Source: Hydractinia symbiolongicarpus
Lineage: Eukaryota; Cnidaria; Hydrozoa; Anthoathecata; Hydractiniidae
Direction of reading: 5' to 3'
Assembly (NCBI RefSeq): GCF_029227915.1
Contig: NC_079882.1
Span: 30,868,001 to 30,932,000, forward strand
Length of the DNA stretch: 64,000 nucleotides
Shown piece after piece: positions 1 to 11,706 of the stretch. Position numbers and translations under genes: made by a program. Position 1 is the stretch's first letter. Each line of letters begins with the position of its first letter. The notes beneath the pieces are model-generated. The model saw only the letters and a list, made by a program, of their open reading frames with translations, was not told where the DNA came from and did no database searches.

Positions 1-15
1 GTTTATTCTGGGAGT

Positions 16-67
16 CCCTAGAAATATGATCAATAAGACAACTGTCTTATTGATCATATTTCTAGGG
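16..67. repeat. Perfect 25-bp inverted repeat (fold-back) inside a monomer
   Basis: Bases 16-40 are the exact reverse complement of bases 43-67, separated only by the two bases at 41-42. Elsewhere in the array this place reads ggagtccagttgtcttattg followed by the gatcatatttctaggg segment. Here that segment is preceded by an inverted copy of itself starting right after ggagt. The left arm continues to match the reverse complement up to base 44, so about 29 bases were copied from the opposite strand. It is the only stretch in minus orientation I found in the window. A template-switch or fold-back repair event explains it. An assembly or read artefact is possible because it lies at the window edge. 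Confidence 0.93.
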
Positions 68-1795
68 TCAATGTCCAAAATCACTTCAATTAAGTCTCAC
101 AGTCAATCGTTTCATTGTTAAAAGCGATGCAACCTAGTAGAGTCAGAAAAATAACACTAAATACATGTTGGTACGAATATGTCACGCAACAGTTGTAACT
201 CAAACGGAGTGATACCGTTACAAAGTCAATGAAATTTAGTTTTTGAAAATGTCTCTATTTCTTTAGCGCAAACTAACGGCTAGGATTTGTCCCACAGTAA
301 AAAATGACTTATTTATCTAAATTTTTAAATGAAGCGCTACCACAGCGCCCAGTGTAATCTCTGAGTTCCAGCAACCATGTCAGGTTAAGAAGATTGTTAT
401 TTCTTGGAGTCCAATTGGCTCATTTATCACATTTATATGTTCAAAGTTCAAAATCAGTTTAATTAAGTCCAACACTCAATCGTTTTACTGTTAAAAGCGA
501 TGAAACCTGGTAATATCAGAAACATATCGCTAAGTACATGTTGGTACGGATATGTGACGCAACCGTTGTAGCTCAAACAGACTGATAACGTTAGAAAGTC
601 AATGAAATGTAGTTTTTGAAACCGTGTCTATTTCTTCAGAGCGCGCTAACGTCTAGGATTGTTCCCACAGTAAAAAATGACTTATTTATCTACATTTTTT
701 AAGTGGAAATGCTCTGTTCCAGCAATCATTTCAAATTAAGAAGAAGGTTTTTTCTTGGAGTCCAGATGTCTTATTGATCACATTTTTAGGGTCAAAGTCC
801 AAAATCATTACAATTAAGTCCCACAGTCAATCGTTTCATTGTTAAAAGCAATGCAACCTGGTAATATCTGAAACATGTCGCTAAATACATGTTGGTACGA
901 ATATGTGAAGCAACCGTTGTACTTCAAGCGGACGGATACCGTTAGAAACTCAGTGAAATGTAGTTTTTGAAACTCTCTCTATATCTTCAGCGCGTGCTAA
1001 CAGCTAGGATTGGTCCCACATCACAAAATGACAAATTTAACTAAATTTTTAATGAAGCGCTACCGCAGCGCCCAGTGTAATCGCTGAATTCCAGCAATCG
1101 TGTCAAATTAAGGAGAATGTTATTTCTTGGAGTCCAATTGTCTCATTCATCACATTCATAATGTCAAACTCCAAAATCAGTTCAATTAAGTCCCAGAGTC
1201 AATCGTTCCACTGCTAAAAGCGATCCAACCTGGTAATATCTGAAACATATCGCTAAATACATGTTGGTACGAATATGTGACGCAACACTTGGAACTCAAG
1301 CGGAGTGATACCGTTACAAAGTCAATGAAATTTAGTTTTTGAAAATGTCTCTATTTCTTTTCGCAAACTAACGGCTAGGATTTGTCCCACAGTAAAAAAT
1401 GACTTATTTATCTAAATTTTTAAATGAAGCGCTACCACAGCGCCCAGTGTAATCTCTGAGTTCCAGCAACCATGTCAGGTTAAGAAGAATGTTATTTCTT
1501 GGAGTCCAATTGGCTCATTTATCACATTTATATGTTCAAAGTTCAAAATCAGTTTAATTAAGTCCAACACTCAATCGTTTTACTGTTAAAAGTGATGAAA
1601 CCTGGTAATATCAGAAACATATCGCTAAGTACATGTTGGTACGCATATGTGACGCAACCGTTGTACCTCAAACAGACTGATAACGTTAGAAAGTCAATGA
1701 AATGTAGTTTTTGAAACCTTCTCTATTTCTTCAGAGCGCGCTAAAGTCTAGGATTGGTCCCGCATTAAAAAATGACTTATTTATCTACATTTTTT

Positions 1796-1806
1796 AATAA
1801 AGCAAC
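1796..1806. repeat. T1 deletion joint (first of 15), aataaagcaacctgg
   Basis: The normal monomer reads aataaagcgctacc here and gcgatgcaacctgg about 165 bp later. The joint fuses aataaagc to aacctgg, leaving a monomer of about 204 bp, and GC is shared by both parents at the break. Other joints start near 17,028, 22,114, 39,755 and 48,671 in the same form. The form aataaacaacc, one G shorter, starts at 23,141, 24,771, 25,326, 30,310, 32,082, 33,459, 34,836, 36,538, 40,311 and 46,150. The one-base-shorter form probably derives from the longer one. Identical breakpoints mean a single origin followed by amplification. Confidence 0.88.
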
Positions 1807-2523
1807 CTGGTAATATCAGAAACATATCGCTAAGTACATGTTGGTACGGATATTTGACGCAACCGTTGTAGCTCAAACTGAATGATAACATTAGAAAGTC
1901 AATGAAATGTAGTTTTTGAAACCGTCTCTATTTCTTCAGAGCGCGCTAACGTCTAGGATTGTTCCCACAGTAAAAAATGACTTATTTATCTACATTTTTT
2001 AAGTGGAAATGCTCTGTTCCAGCAATCATTTCAAATTAAGAAGAAGGTTTTTTCTTGGAGTCCAGATGTCTTATTGATCACATTTCTAGGGTCAAAGTCC
2101 AAAATCATTACAATTAAGTCCCACAGTCAATCGTTTCATTGTTAAAAGCAATGCAACCTGGTAATATCTGAAACATGTCGCTGAATACATGTTGGTACGA
2201 ATATGTGAAGCAACCGTTGTACTTCAAGCGGACGGATACCGTTAGAAACTCAATGAAATGTAGTTTTTGTAACTGTCTCTATATCTTCAGCGCGTGCTAA
2301 CGGCTAGGATTGGTCCCACATTACAAAATGACAAATTTAACTAAATTTTTAATGAAGCGCTACCGCAGCGCCCAGTGTAATCGCTGAATTCCAGCAATCG
2401 TGTCAAATTAAGGAGAATGTTATTTCTTGGAGTCCAATTGTCTCATTCATCACATTCATAATGTCAAACTCCAAAATCAGTTCAATTAAGTCCCAGAGTC
2501 AATCGTTCCACTGCTAAAAGCGA

Positions 2524-4028
2524 TGCAACCTAGTAGTGTCAGAAAAATAACGCTAAATGCATGTTGGTACGAATATGTGACGCAATAGTTGTAACTCAAA
2601 CGGACCGATACCGTTAGAAAGTCAATTAAATGTAATTTTTGAAACTGTCTCTATTCCTTCAACGTGCGCTATCGTCTAGGATTGGTCTCACAGTAAAAAA
2701 TGGCTTATTTATCTACATTTTTTAATAAAGCGCTACCGCAGCACCCAGTGTGAATGCTCTGTTCCAGCAATCATTTCAAATTAAGAAGAACGTTTATTCT
2801 TGGAGTCCAGTTGTCTTATATATCATATTTCTAGGGTCAAAGTCCAAAATCATTTCAATTAAGTCTCACAGTCAATCGTTTCATTGTTAAATGCGATGCA
2901 ACCTAGTAGAGTCAGAAAAATAACACTAAATACATGTTGATACGAATATGTGACGCAACAGTTGTAACTCAATCGGAGTGATACCGTTACAAAGTCAATG
3001 AAATTTAGTTTTTGAAAATGTCTCTATTTCTTTAGCGCGAGCTAACTGCTAGGATTGGTCCCACAGTAAAAAATGACTTATTTATCTACATTTTTTATTA
3101 AAGCGCCATCACAGCGCCCAGTGTAATCGCTGAGTTCCAGCAACCATGTCAGAATAAGAAGAATGTTATTTCTTGGAGTCCAATTGGCTCATTTATCACA
3201 TTTATAAGTTCAAAGTCCAAAATCAGTTCAATTAAGTCCCCCAGTCAATCGTTTCACTGTTAAGAGCGATTGAACCTGGTAACATCAGAAACATATCGCT
3301 AAATACATGTTGGTACGAAAATGTGAAGCAACCGTTGTACTTCAAGCGAACGGATACCGATAGAAAGTCAATGAAATTTAGTTTTTGAAAATGTATCTAT
3401 TTCTTTAGCGCAAAATAACGGCTAGGATTGGTCTCACAGTAAAAAATGGCTCATTTATCTACATTTTTTAATAAAGCGCTACTGCAGCGCCCAGTGTGAA
3501 TGTTCTGTTCCAGCAATCATTTCAAATTAAGAAGAACGTTTATTCTTGGAGTCCAATTCGCTCATTTATCACATTTATAAGTTCAAAGTTCAAAATCAGT
3601 TAAATTAAGTCCCACACTCAATCGTTTTACTGTTAAAAGCGATGAAACCTGGTAATATCAGAAACATATCGCTAAGTACATGTTGGTACGGATATGTGAC
3701 GCAACCGTTGTAGCACAAACAGACCGATAACGTTAGAAATTCAATGAAATGTAGTTTTTAAAACCGTCTCTATTTCTTCAGAGCGCGCTAACGTCTAGGA
3801 TTGTTCCCACAGTAAAAAATGGCTTATTTATCTACATTTTTTAAGTGGAAATGCTCTGTTCCAGCAATCATTTCAAATTAAGAAAAACGTTTTTTCTTGG
3901 AGTCCAGTTGTCTTATTGATCATATTTCTAGGGTCAAAGTCCAAAATCATTTCAATTAAGTCTCACAGTCAATCGTTTCATTGTTAAATGCGATGCAACC
4001 TAGTAGAGTCAGAAAAATAACACTAAAT
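2524..4028. repeat. Block B: mixed full-length and 351-bp monomers
   Basis: Four or so monomers of delta, beta, gamma and alpha type link block A to the hexameric HOR. The private variant caatcggagtg at 2,970 recurs at 4,067 (1,097 bp), so the beta monomer here is a relative of the first monomer of the next block. The following monomers do not keep the same order, so I do not call a HOR. The last monomer, with a 351-bp-class joint at about 3,841, leads directly into the hexamer. Confidence 0.7.
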
Positions 4029-6222
4029 ACATGTTGGTACGAATATGTGACGCAACAGTTGTAACTCAATCGGAGTGATACCGTTACAAAGTCAATGAAA
4101 TTTAGTTTTTGAAAATGTCTCTATTTCTTTAGCGCGAACTAACTGCTAGGATTGGTCCCACAGTAAAAAATGACTTATTTATCTACATTTTTTATTAAAG
4201 CGCCATCACAGCGCCCAGTGTAATCGCCGAGTTCCAGCAACCATGTCAGATTAAGAAGAATGTTATTTCTTGGATTCCAATTGGCTCATTTATCACATTT
4301 ATAAGTTCAAAGTTCAAAATCAGTTCAATTAAGTCCCACACTCAATCGTTTTACTGTTAAAAGCGATGAAACCTGGAATTATCAGAAACATATCGCTAAG
4401 TACATGTTGGTACGGATATGCGACGCAACCGTTGTAGCTGAAACAGACTGATAACGTTAGAAATTCAATGAAATGTAGTTTTTGAAACCGTCTCTATTTC
4501 TTCAGAGCGCGCTAACGTCTAGGATTGTTCCCACAGTAAAAAATGGCTTATTTATCTACATTTTTTAGGTGGAAATGCTCTGTTCCAGCAATCATTTCAA
4601 ATTAAGAAAAAGGTTTTTTCTTGGAGTCCAGATGTCTTATTGATCATATTTCTAGGGTCAAAATCCAAAATCATTACAATTAAGTCCCACAGTCAATCGT
4701 TTTATTGTTGAAAGCGATGCCACCTAGTAGAGTCAGAAAAATAACGCTAAATACATGTTGGTACGAAAATGTGACGCAATAGTTGTAACTCAAACGGACC
4801 GATACCGTTAGAAAGTCAATTAAATGTAATTTTTGAAACTGTCTCTATTCCTTCAGCGTGCGCTATCGTCTAGGATTGGTCTCACTGTAAAAAATGGCTT
4901 ATTTATCTACATTTTTTAATAAAGCGCTACCGCAGCACCAAGTGTGAATGCTCTGTTCCAGCAATCTTTTCAAATTAAGATGAACGTTTATTCTTGGAGT
5001 CCAGTTGTCTTATTGATCATATTTCTAGGGTCAAAGTCCAAAATCGTTTCAATTAAGTCTCACAGTCAATCGTTTCATTGTTAAATGTGATGCAACCTAG
5101 TAGAGTCAGAAAAATAACACTAAATACATGTTGGTACGAATATGTGAAGCAACCATTGTACTTCAAGCGAACGGATACCGTTAGAAACTCAATGAAATGT
5201 AGTTTTTGAAACTGTCTCTATATCTTCAGCGCGAGCTAACGGCTAGGATTGGTCCCACAGTAAAAAATGACTTATTTATCTAAATTTTTAAATGAAGCGC
5301 TACCACAGCGCCCAGTGTAATTGCTGAGTTCCAGCAACCATGTCAGATTAAGAAGAATGTTATTTCTTGGAGTCCAATTGGCTCATTTATCACATTTATA
5401 AGTTCAAAGTCCAAAATCTGTTCAATTAAGTCCCACAGTCAATCGTTTTACTGTTAAAAGCGATGCAACCTGGTAATATCAGAAACATATCGCTTAGTAC
5501 ATGTTGGTACGGATATGTGACGCAACCGTTTTAGCTCAAACAGACTGATAACGTTAAAAAGTCAATAAAATTTAGTTTTTGAAAATGTCTCTATTCCTTC
5601 AGCGTGCGCTATCGTCTAGGATTGGTCCCACAGTAAAAAATGACTTATTTATCTAAATTTTTAAATGAAGCGCTACCACAGCGCCCAGTATAATCGCTGA
5701 GTTCCAGCAACCATGTCAGGTTAAGAAGAATGTTATTTCTTGGATTCCAATTGGCTCATTTATCACATTTATAAGTTCAAAGTTCAAAATCAGTTCAATT
5801 AAGTCCCACACTCAATCGTTTTACTGTTAAAAGCGATGAAACCTGGTAATATCAGAAACATATCGCTAAGTACATGTTGGTACGGATATGCCACGCAACC
5901 GTTGTAGCTCAAACAGACTGATAACGTTAGAAAGTCAATGAAATGTAGTTTTTGAAACCGTCTCTATTTCTTCAGAACGCGCTAACGTCTAGGATTGTTC
6001 CCACAGTAAAAAATGGCTTATTTATCTACATTTTTTAAGTGGAAATGCTCTGTTCCAGCAATCATTTCAAATTAAGAAGAACGTTTATTCTTGGAGTCCA
6101 GTTGTCTTATTGATCATATTTCTAGGGTCAAAGTCCAAAATCATTTCAATTAAGTCTCACAGTCAATCGTTTCATTGTTAAATGCGATGCAACCTAGTAG
6201 AGTCAGAAAAATAACACTAAAT
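4029..6222. repeat. HOR block C, copy 1 (hexamer, 2,194 bp)
   Basis: First full copy of a six-monomer unit in the order beta, alpha (351 bp), delta, gamma, alpha/delta hybrid, alpha (351 bp). Phase is set at acatgttgg. The marker caatcggagtg lies at 4,067, 6,261 and 8,455, exactly 2,194 bp apart. Private changes carried by the unit include gccacctagtag with caccaagtgtg in the delta monomer and gtgaagcaaccattg in the gamma monomer. Differences between copies 1 and 2 are scattered single bases, such as gtccag versus gtccaa before the gamma monomer. Confidence 0.9.
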
Positions 6223-6595
6223 ACATGTTGGTACGAATATGTGACGCAACAGTTGTAACTCAATCGGAGTGATACCGTTACAAAGTCAATGAAATTTAGT
6301 TTTTGAAAATGTCTCTATTTCTTTAGCGCGAACTAACTGCTAGGATTGGTCCCACAGTAAAAAATGACTTATTTATCTACATTTTTTATTAAAGCGCCAT
6401 CACAGCGCCCAGTGTAATCGCCGAGTTCCAGCAACCATGTCAGATTAAGAAGAATGTTATTTCTTGGATTCCAATTGGCTCATTTATCACATTTATAAGT
6501 TCCAAGTTCAAAATCAGTTCAATTAAGTCCCACACTCAATCGTTTTACTGTTAAAAGCGATGAAACCTGGTAATATCAGAAACATATCGCTAAGT
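6223..6595. repeat. HOR C copy 2, monomer 1: beta class, 373 bp
   Basis: Full-length monomer with caatcggagtgatacc, ctttagcgcgaactaactgc and attaaagcgccatcacagc. In this class the GCGC hairpin has a C opposite A in place of one stem pair (gcgccatcacagcgc), so its stem is weaker than in the other classes. It leads into cttggattccaattgg, a marker for the next alpha monomer. Confidence 0.88.
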
Positions 6596-6946
6596 ACATG
6601 TTGGTACGGATATGCGACGCAACCGTTGTAGCTGAAACAGACTGATAACGTTAGAAATTCAATGAAATGTAGTTTTTGAAACCGTCTCTATTTCTTCAGA
6701 GCGCGCTAACGTCTAGGATTGTTCCCACAGTAAAAAATGGCTTATTTATCTACATTTTTTAGGTGGAAATGCTCTGTTCCAGCAATCATTTCAAATGAAG
6801 AAAAAGGTTTTTTCTTGGAGTCCAGATGTCTTATTGATCATATTTCTAGGGTGAAAATCCAAAATCATTACAATTAAGTCCCACAGTCAATCGTTTTATT
6901 GTTGAAAGCGATGCCACCTAGTAGAGTCAGAAAAATAACGCTAAAT
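6596..6946. repeat. HOR C copy 2, monomer 2: alpha class, 351 bp
   Basis: Alpha diagnostics are gctgaaacagactgataacg and cagagcgcgctaacgtc. The 22 bases that normally follow acattttttaa and hold the GCGC hairpin are missing, so the sequence reads ttttttaggtggaaatgctc. This 22-bp loss gives the 351-bp length. Confidence 0.88.
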
Positions 6947-7319
6947 ACATGTTGGTACGAAAATGTGACGCAATAGTTGTAACTCAAACGGACCGATACC
7001 GTTAGAAAGTCAATTAAATGTAATTTTTGAAACTGTCTCTATTCCTTCAGCGTGCGCTATCGTCTAGGATTGGTCTCACTGTAAAAAATGGCTTATTTAT
7101 CTACATTTTTTAATAAAGCGCTACCGCAGCACCAAGTGTGAATGCTCTGTTCCAGCAATCTTTTCAAATTAAGATGAACGTTTATTCTTGGAGTCCAATT
7201 GTCTTATTGATCATATTTCTAGGGTCAAAGTCCAAAATCGTTTCAATTAAGTCTCACAGTCAATCGTTTCATTGTTAAATGCGATGCAACCTAGTAGAGT
7301 CAGAAAAATAACACTAAAT
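6947..7319. repeat. HOR C copy 2, monomer 3: delta class, 373 bp
   Basis: Delta diagnostics are acgcaatagttgtaactc, gaccgataccgttag and ccttcagcgtgcgctatc. It keeps the GCGC segment but with caccaagtgtgaatgctc after it, linking the 3' half to the alpha class. The mix suggests an old exchange between classes between consensus positions 120 and 190. Confidence 0.87.
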
Positions 7320-7692
7320 ACATGTTGGTACGAATATGTGAAGCAACCATTGTACTTCAAGCGAACGGATACCGTTAGAAACTCAATGAAATGTAGTTTT
7401 TGAAACTGTCTCTATATCTTCAGCGCGAGCTAACGGCTAGGATTGGTCCCACAGTAAAAAATGACTTATTTATCTAAATTTTTAAATGAAGCGCTACCAC
7501 AGCGCCCAGTGTAATTGCTGAGTTCCAGCAACCATGTCAGATTAAGAAGAATGTTATTTCTTGGAGTCCAATTGGCTCATTTATCACATTTATAAGTTCA
7601 AAGTCCAAAATCTGTTCAATTAAGTCCCACAGTCAGTCGTTTTACTGTTAAAAGCGATGCAACCTGGTAATATCAGAAACATATCGCTTAGT
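7320..7692. repeat. HOR C copy 2, monomer 4: gamma class, 373 bp
   Basis: Gamma diagnostics are gtgaagcaaccattgtac, cttcaagcgaacggatacc, gttagaaactcaatg and ctctatatcttcagcg. The hairpin is intact (gcgctaccacagcgc), preceded by tctaaatttttaaatg rather than the tctacattttttaataa of other classes, so the long A/T inverted repeat is weakened here. Confidence 0.87.
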
Positions 7693-8065
7693 ACATGTTG
7701 GTACGGATATGTGACGCAACCGTTTTAGCTCAAACAGACTGATAACGTTAAAAAGTCAATAAAATTTAGTTTTTGAAAATGTCTCTATTCCTTCAGCGTG
7801 CGCTATCGTCTAGGATTGGTCCCACAGTAAAAAATGACTTATTTATCTAAATTTTTAAATGAAGCGCTACCACAGCGCCCAGTATAATCGCTGAGTTCCA
7901 GCAACCATGTCAGGTTAAGAAGAATGTTATTTCTTGGATTCCAATTGGCTCATTTATCACATTTATAAGTTCAAAGTTCAAAATCAGTTCAATTAAGTCC
8001 CACACTCAATCGTTTTACTGTTAAAAGCGATGAAACCTGGTAATATCAGAAACATATTGCTAAGT
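7693..8065. repeat. HOR C copy 2, monomer 5: alpha/delta/gamma hybrid, 373 bp
   Basis: This monomer starts as alpha (acggatatgtgacgcaacc, cagactgataacg). It then has gtcaataaaatttag, switches to the delta word ccttcagcgtgcgctatc, and ends gamma-like with tctaaatttttaaatgaagc. Two class switches within about 80 bp put exchange points close to the pyrimidine tract at consensus positions 89-103. Confidence 0.82.
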
Positions 8066-8416
8066 ACATGTTGGTACGGATATGCGACGCAACCGTTGTA
8101 GCTCAAACAGACTGATAACGTTAGAAAGTCAATGAAATGTAGTTTTTGAAACCGTCTCTATTTCTTCAGAACGCGCTAACGTCTAGGATTGTTCCCACAG
8201 TAAAAAATGGCTTATTTATCTACATTTTTTAAGTGGAAATGCTCTGTTCCAGCAATCATTTCAAATTAAGAAGAACGTTTATTCTTGGAGTCCAGTTGTC
8301 TTATTGAGCATATTTCTAGGGTCAAAGTCCAAAATCATTTCAATTAAGTCTCACAGTCAATCGTTTCATTGTTAAATGCGATGCAACCTAGTAGAGTCAG
8401 AAAAATAACACTAAAT
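8066..8416. repeat. HOR C copy 2, monomer 6: alpha class, 351 bp
   Basis: Second alpha monomer of the hexamer, told from monomer 2 by gctcaaacagactg and cagaacgcgctaacg. It carries the same 22-bp loss with ttttttaagtggaaatg at the joint. The following beta monomer begins the next copy. Confidence 0.86.
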
Positions 8417-9512
8417 ACATGTTGGTACGAATATGTGACGCAACAGTTGTAACTCAATCGGAGTGATACCGTTACAAAGTCAATGAAATTTAGTTTTTGA
8501 AAATGTCTCTATTTCTTTAGCGCGAACTAACGGCTAGGATTGGTCCCACAGTAAAAAATGACTTATTTATCTAAATTTTTAAATGAAGCGCTACCACAGC
8601 GCCCAGTGTAATTGCTGAGTTCCAGCAACCATGTCAGATTAAGAAGAATGTTATTTCTTGGAGTCCAATTGGCTCATTTATCACATTTATAAGTTCAAAG
8701 TCCAAAATCTGTTCAATTAAGTCCCACAGTCAATCGTTTTACTGTTAAAACGATGCAACCTGGTAATATCAGAAACATATCGCTTAGTACATGTTGGTAC
8801 GGATATGTGACGCAACCGTTTTAGCTCAAACAGACTGATAACGTTAAAAAGTCAATAAAATTTAGTTTTTGAAAATGTCTCTATTCCTTCAGCGTGCGCT
8901 ATCGTCTAGGATTGGTCCCACAGTAAAAAATGACTTATTTATCTAAATTTTTAAATGAAGCGCTACCACAGCGCCCAGTATAATCGCTGAGTTCCAGCAA
9001 CCATGTCAGGTTAAGAAGAATGTTATTTCTTGGATTCCAATTAGCTCATTTATCACATTTATAAGTTCAAAGTTCAAAATCAGTTCAATTAAGTCCCACA
9101 CTCAATCGTTTTACTGTTAAAAGCGATGAAACCTGGTAATATCAGAAACATATCGCTAAGTACATGTTGGTACGGATATGCGACGCAACCGTTGTAGCTC
9201 AAACAGACTGATAACGTTAGAAAGTCAATGAAATGTAGTTTTTGAAACCGTCTCTATTTCTTCAGAACGCGCTAACGTCTAGGATTGTTCCCACAGTAAA
9301 AAATGGCTTATTTATCTACATTTTTTAAGTGGAAATGCTCTGTTCCAGCAATCATTTCAAATTAAGAAGAACGTTTATTCTTGGAGTCCAGTTGTCTTAT
9401 TGATCATATTTCTAGGGTCAAAGTCCAAAATCATTTCAATTAAGTCTCACAGTCAATCGTTTCATTGTTAAATGCGATGCAACCTAGTAGAGTCAGAAAA
9501 ATAACACTAAAT
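8417..9512. repeat. HOR block C, half-size third copy (1,096 bp)
   Basis: This copy holds only monomers 1, 5 and 6 of the hexamer. It starts as beta monomer 1 and switches to gamma monomer 4 near 8,525-8,535, inside gcgcgaactaacggctagg, where beta copies have ctgctagg and gamma has cggctagg. Monomers 2 and 3 and most of 4 are therefore gone. The expected size is 1,097 bp, and one base is missing at about 8,748 (ttaaaacgatgc for ttaaaagcgatgc). It is what unequal exchange between monomers three apart would leave. Confidence 0.87.
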
Positions 9513-11706
9513 ACATGTTGGTACGAATATGTGACGCAACAGTTGTAACTCAATCGGAGTGATACCGTTACAAAGTCAATGAAATTTAGTTTTTGAAAAT
9601 GTCTCTATTTCTTTAGCGCGAACTAACTGCTAGGATTGGTCCCACAGTAAAAAATGACTTATTTATCTACATTTTTTATTAAAGCGCCATCACAGCGCCC
9701 AGTGTAATCGCCGAGTTCCAGCAACCATGTCAGATTAAGAAGAATGTTATTTCTTGGATTCCAATTGGCTCATTTATCACATTTATAAGTTCAAAGTTCA
9801 AAATCAGTTCAATTAAGTCCCACACTCAATCGTTTTACTGTTAAAAGCGATGAAACCTGGTAATATCAGAAACATATCGCTAAGTACATGTTGGTACGGA
9901 TATGCGACGCAACCGTTGTAGCTGAAACAGACTGATAACGTTAGAAATTCAATGAAATGTAGTTTTTGAAACCGTCTCTATTTCTTCAGAGCGCGCTAAC
10001 GTCTAGGATTGTTCCCACAGTAAAAAATGGCTTATTTATCTACATTTTTTAGGTGGAAATGCTCTGTTCCAGCAATCATTTCAAATTAAGAAAAAGGTTT
10101 TTTCTTGGAGTCCAGATGTCTTATTGATCATATTTCTAGGGTCAAAATCCAAAATCATTACAATTAAGTCCCACAGTCAATCGTTTTATTGTTGAAAGCG
10201 ATGCCACCTAGTAGAGTCAGAAAAATAACGCTAAATACATGTTGGTACGAAAATGTGACGCAATAGTTGTAACTCAAACGGACCGATACCGTTAGAAAGT
10301 CAATTAAATGTAATTTTTGAAACTGTCTCTATTCCTTCAGCGTGCGCTATCGTCTAGGATTGGTCTCACTGTAAAAAATGGCTTATTTATCTACATTTTT
10401 TAATAAAGCGCTACCGCAGCACCAAGTGTGAATGCTCTGTTCCAGCAATCTTTTCAAATTAAGATGAACGTTTATTCTTGGAGTCCAATTGTCTTATTGA
10501 TCATAATTCTAGGGTCAAAGTCCAAAATCGTTTCAATTAAGTCTCACAGTCAATCGTTTCATTGTTAAATGCGATGCAACCTAGTAGAGTCAGAAAAATA
10601 ACACTAAATACATGTTGGTACGAATATGTGAAGCAACCATTGTACTTCAAGCGAACGGATACCGTTAGAAACTCAATGAAATGTAGTTTTTGAAACTGTC
10701 TCTATATCTTCAGCGCGAGCTAACGGCTAGGATTGGTCCCACAGTAAAAAATGACTTATTTATCTAAATTTTTAAATGAAGCGCTACCACAGCGCCCAGT
10801 GTAATTGCTGAGTTCCAGCAACCATGTCAGATTAAGAAGAATGTTATTTCTTGGAGTCCAATTGGCTCATTTATCACATTTATAAGTTCAAAGTCCAAAA
10901 TCTGTTCAATTAAGTCCCACAGTCAATCGTTTTACTGTTAAAAGCGATGCAACCTGGTAATATCAGAAACATATCGCTTAGTACATGTTGGTACGGATAT
11001 GTGACGCAACCGTTTTAGCTCAAACAGACTGATAACGTTAAAAAGTCAATAAAATTTAGTTTTTTAAAATGTCTCTATTCCTTCAGCGTGCGCTATCGTC
11101 TAGGATTGGTCCAACAGTAAAAAATGACTTATTTATCTAAATTTTTAAATGAAGCGCTACCACAGCGCCCAGTATAATCGCTGAGTTCCAGCAACCATGT
11201 CAGGTTAAGAAGAATGTTATTTCTTGGATTCCAATTGGCTCATTTATCACATTTATAAGTTCAAAGTTCAAAATCAGTTCAATTAAGTCCCACACTCAAT
11301 CGTTTTACTGTTAAAAGCGATGAAACCTGGTAATATCAGAAACATATCGCTAAGTACATGTTGGTACGGATATGCGACGCAACCGTTGTAGCTCAAACAG
11401 ACTGATAACGTTAGAAAGTCAATGAAATGTAGTTTTTGAAACCGTCTCTATTTCTTCAGAGCGCGCTAACGTCTAGGATTGTTCCCACAGTAAAAAATGG
11501 CTTATTTATCTACATTTTTTAGGTGGAAATGCTCTGTTCCAGCAATCATTTCAAATTAAGAAGAAGGTTTTTTCTTGGAGTCCAGATGTCTTATTGATCA
11601 TATTTCTAGAGTCAAAATCCAAAATCATTACAATTAAGTCCCACAGTCAATCGTTTTATTGTTGAAAGCGATGCCACCTGGTAATATCAGAAACATATCG
11701 CTTAGT
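9513..11706. repeat. HOR block C, fourth copy (2,194 bp, hybrid last monomer)
   Basis: The full hexamer is regained in register, with beta at 9,513 and the next start at 11,707. The last monomer begins as monomer 6 but after about 11,455 reads cagagcgcgc and ttttttaggtgg as in monomer 2, and it runs on into the monomer 3 word gagtccagatgtc. It is thus a monomer 6/2 hybrid and marks the right edge of regular hexamers. Confidence 0.83.

Larger units (their letters stand above)
1..2523. repeat. HOR block A: trimeric unit of ~1,095 bp, two copies
   Basis: The private variant ggatttgtccc occurs at 283 and 1,378, 1,095 bp apart, and the monomers after each match closely. From about 200 to 1,300 and from 1,300 to 2,523 the order is a beta-like monomer, an alpha monomer of the 351-bp class and a gamma monomer with gaattccagcaatcgtgtc. 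The second copy carries an extra 204-bp T1 monomer (joint near 1,796). After it the offset grows to 1,300 bp (701 matches 2,001). The match is lost near 2,524, where the next monomer changes class. Confidence 0.8.

Noticed and set aside
9785-9792. TATA-like word ttataagttc in most monomers as a promoter
   Set aside because: In a 63% A+T repeat such words are expected by chance, and no other promoter element or transcript evidence is visible.
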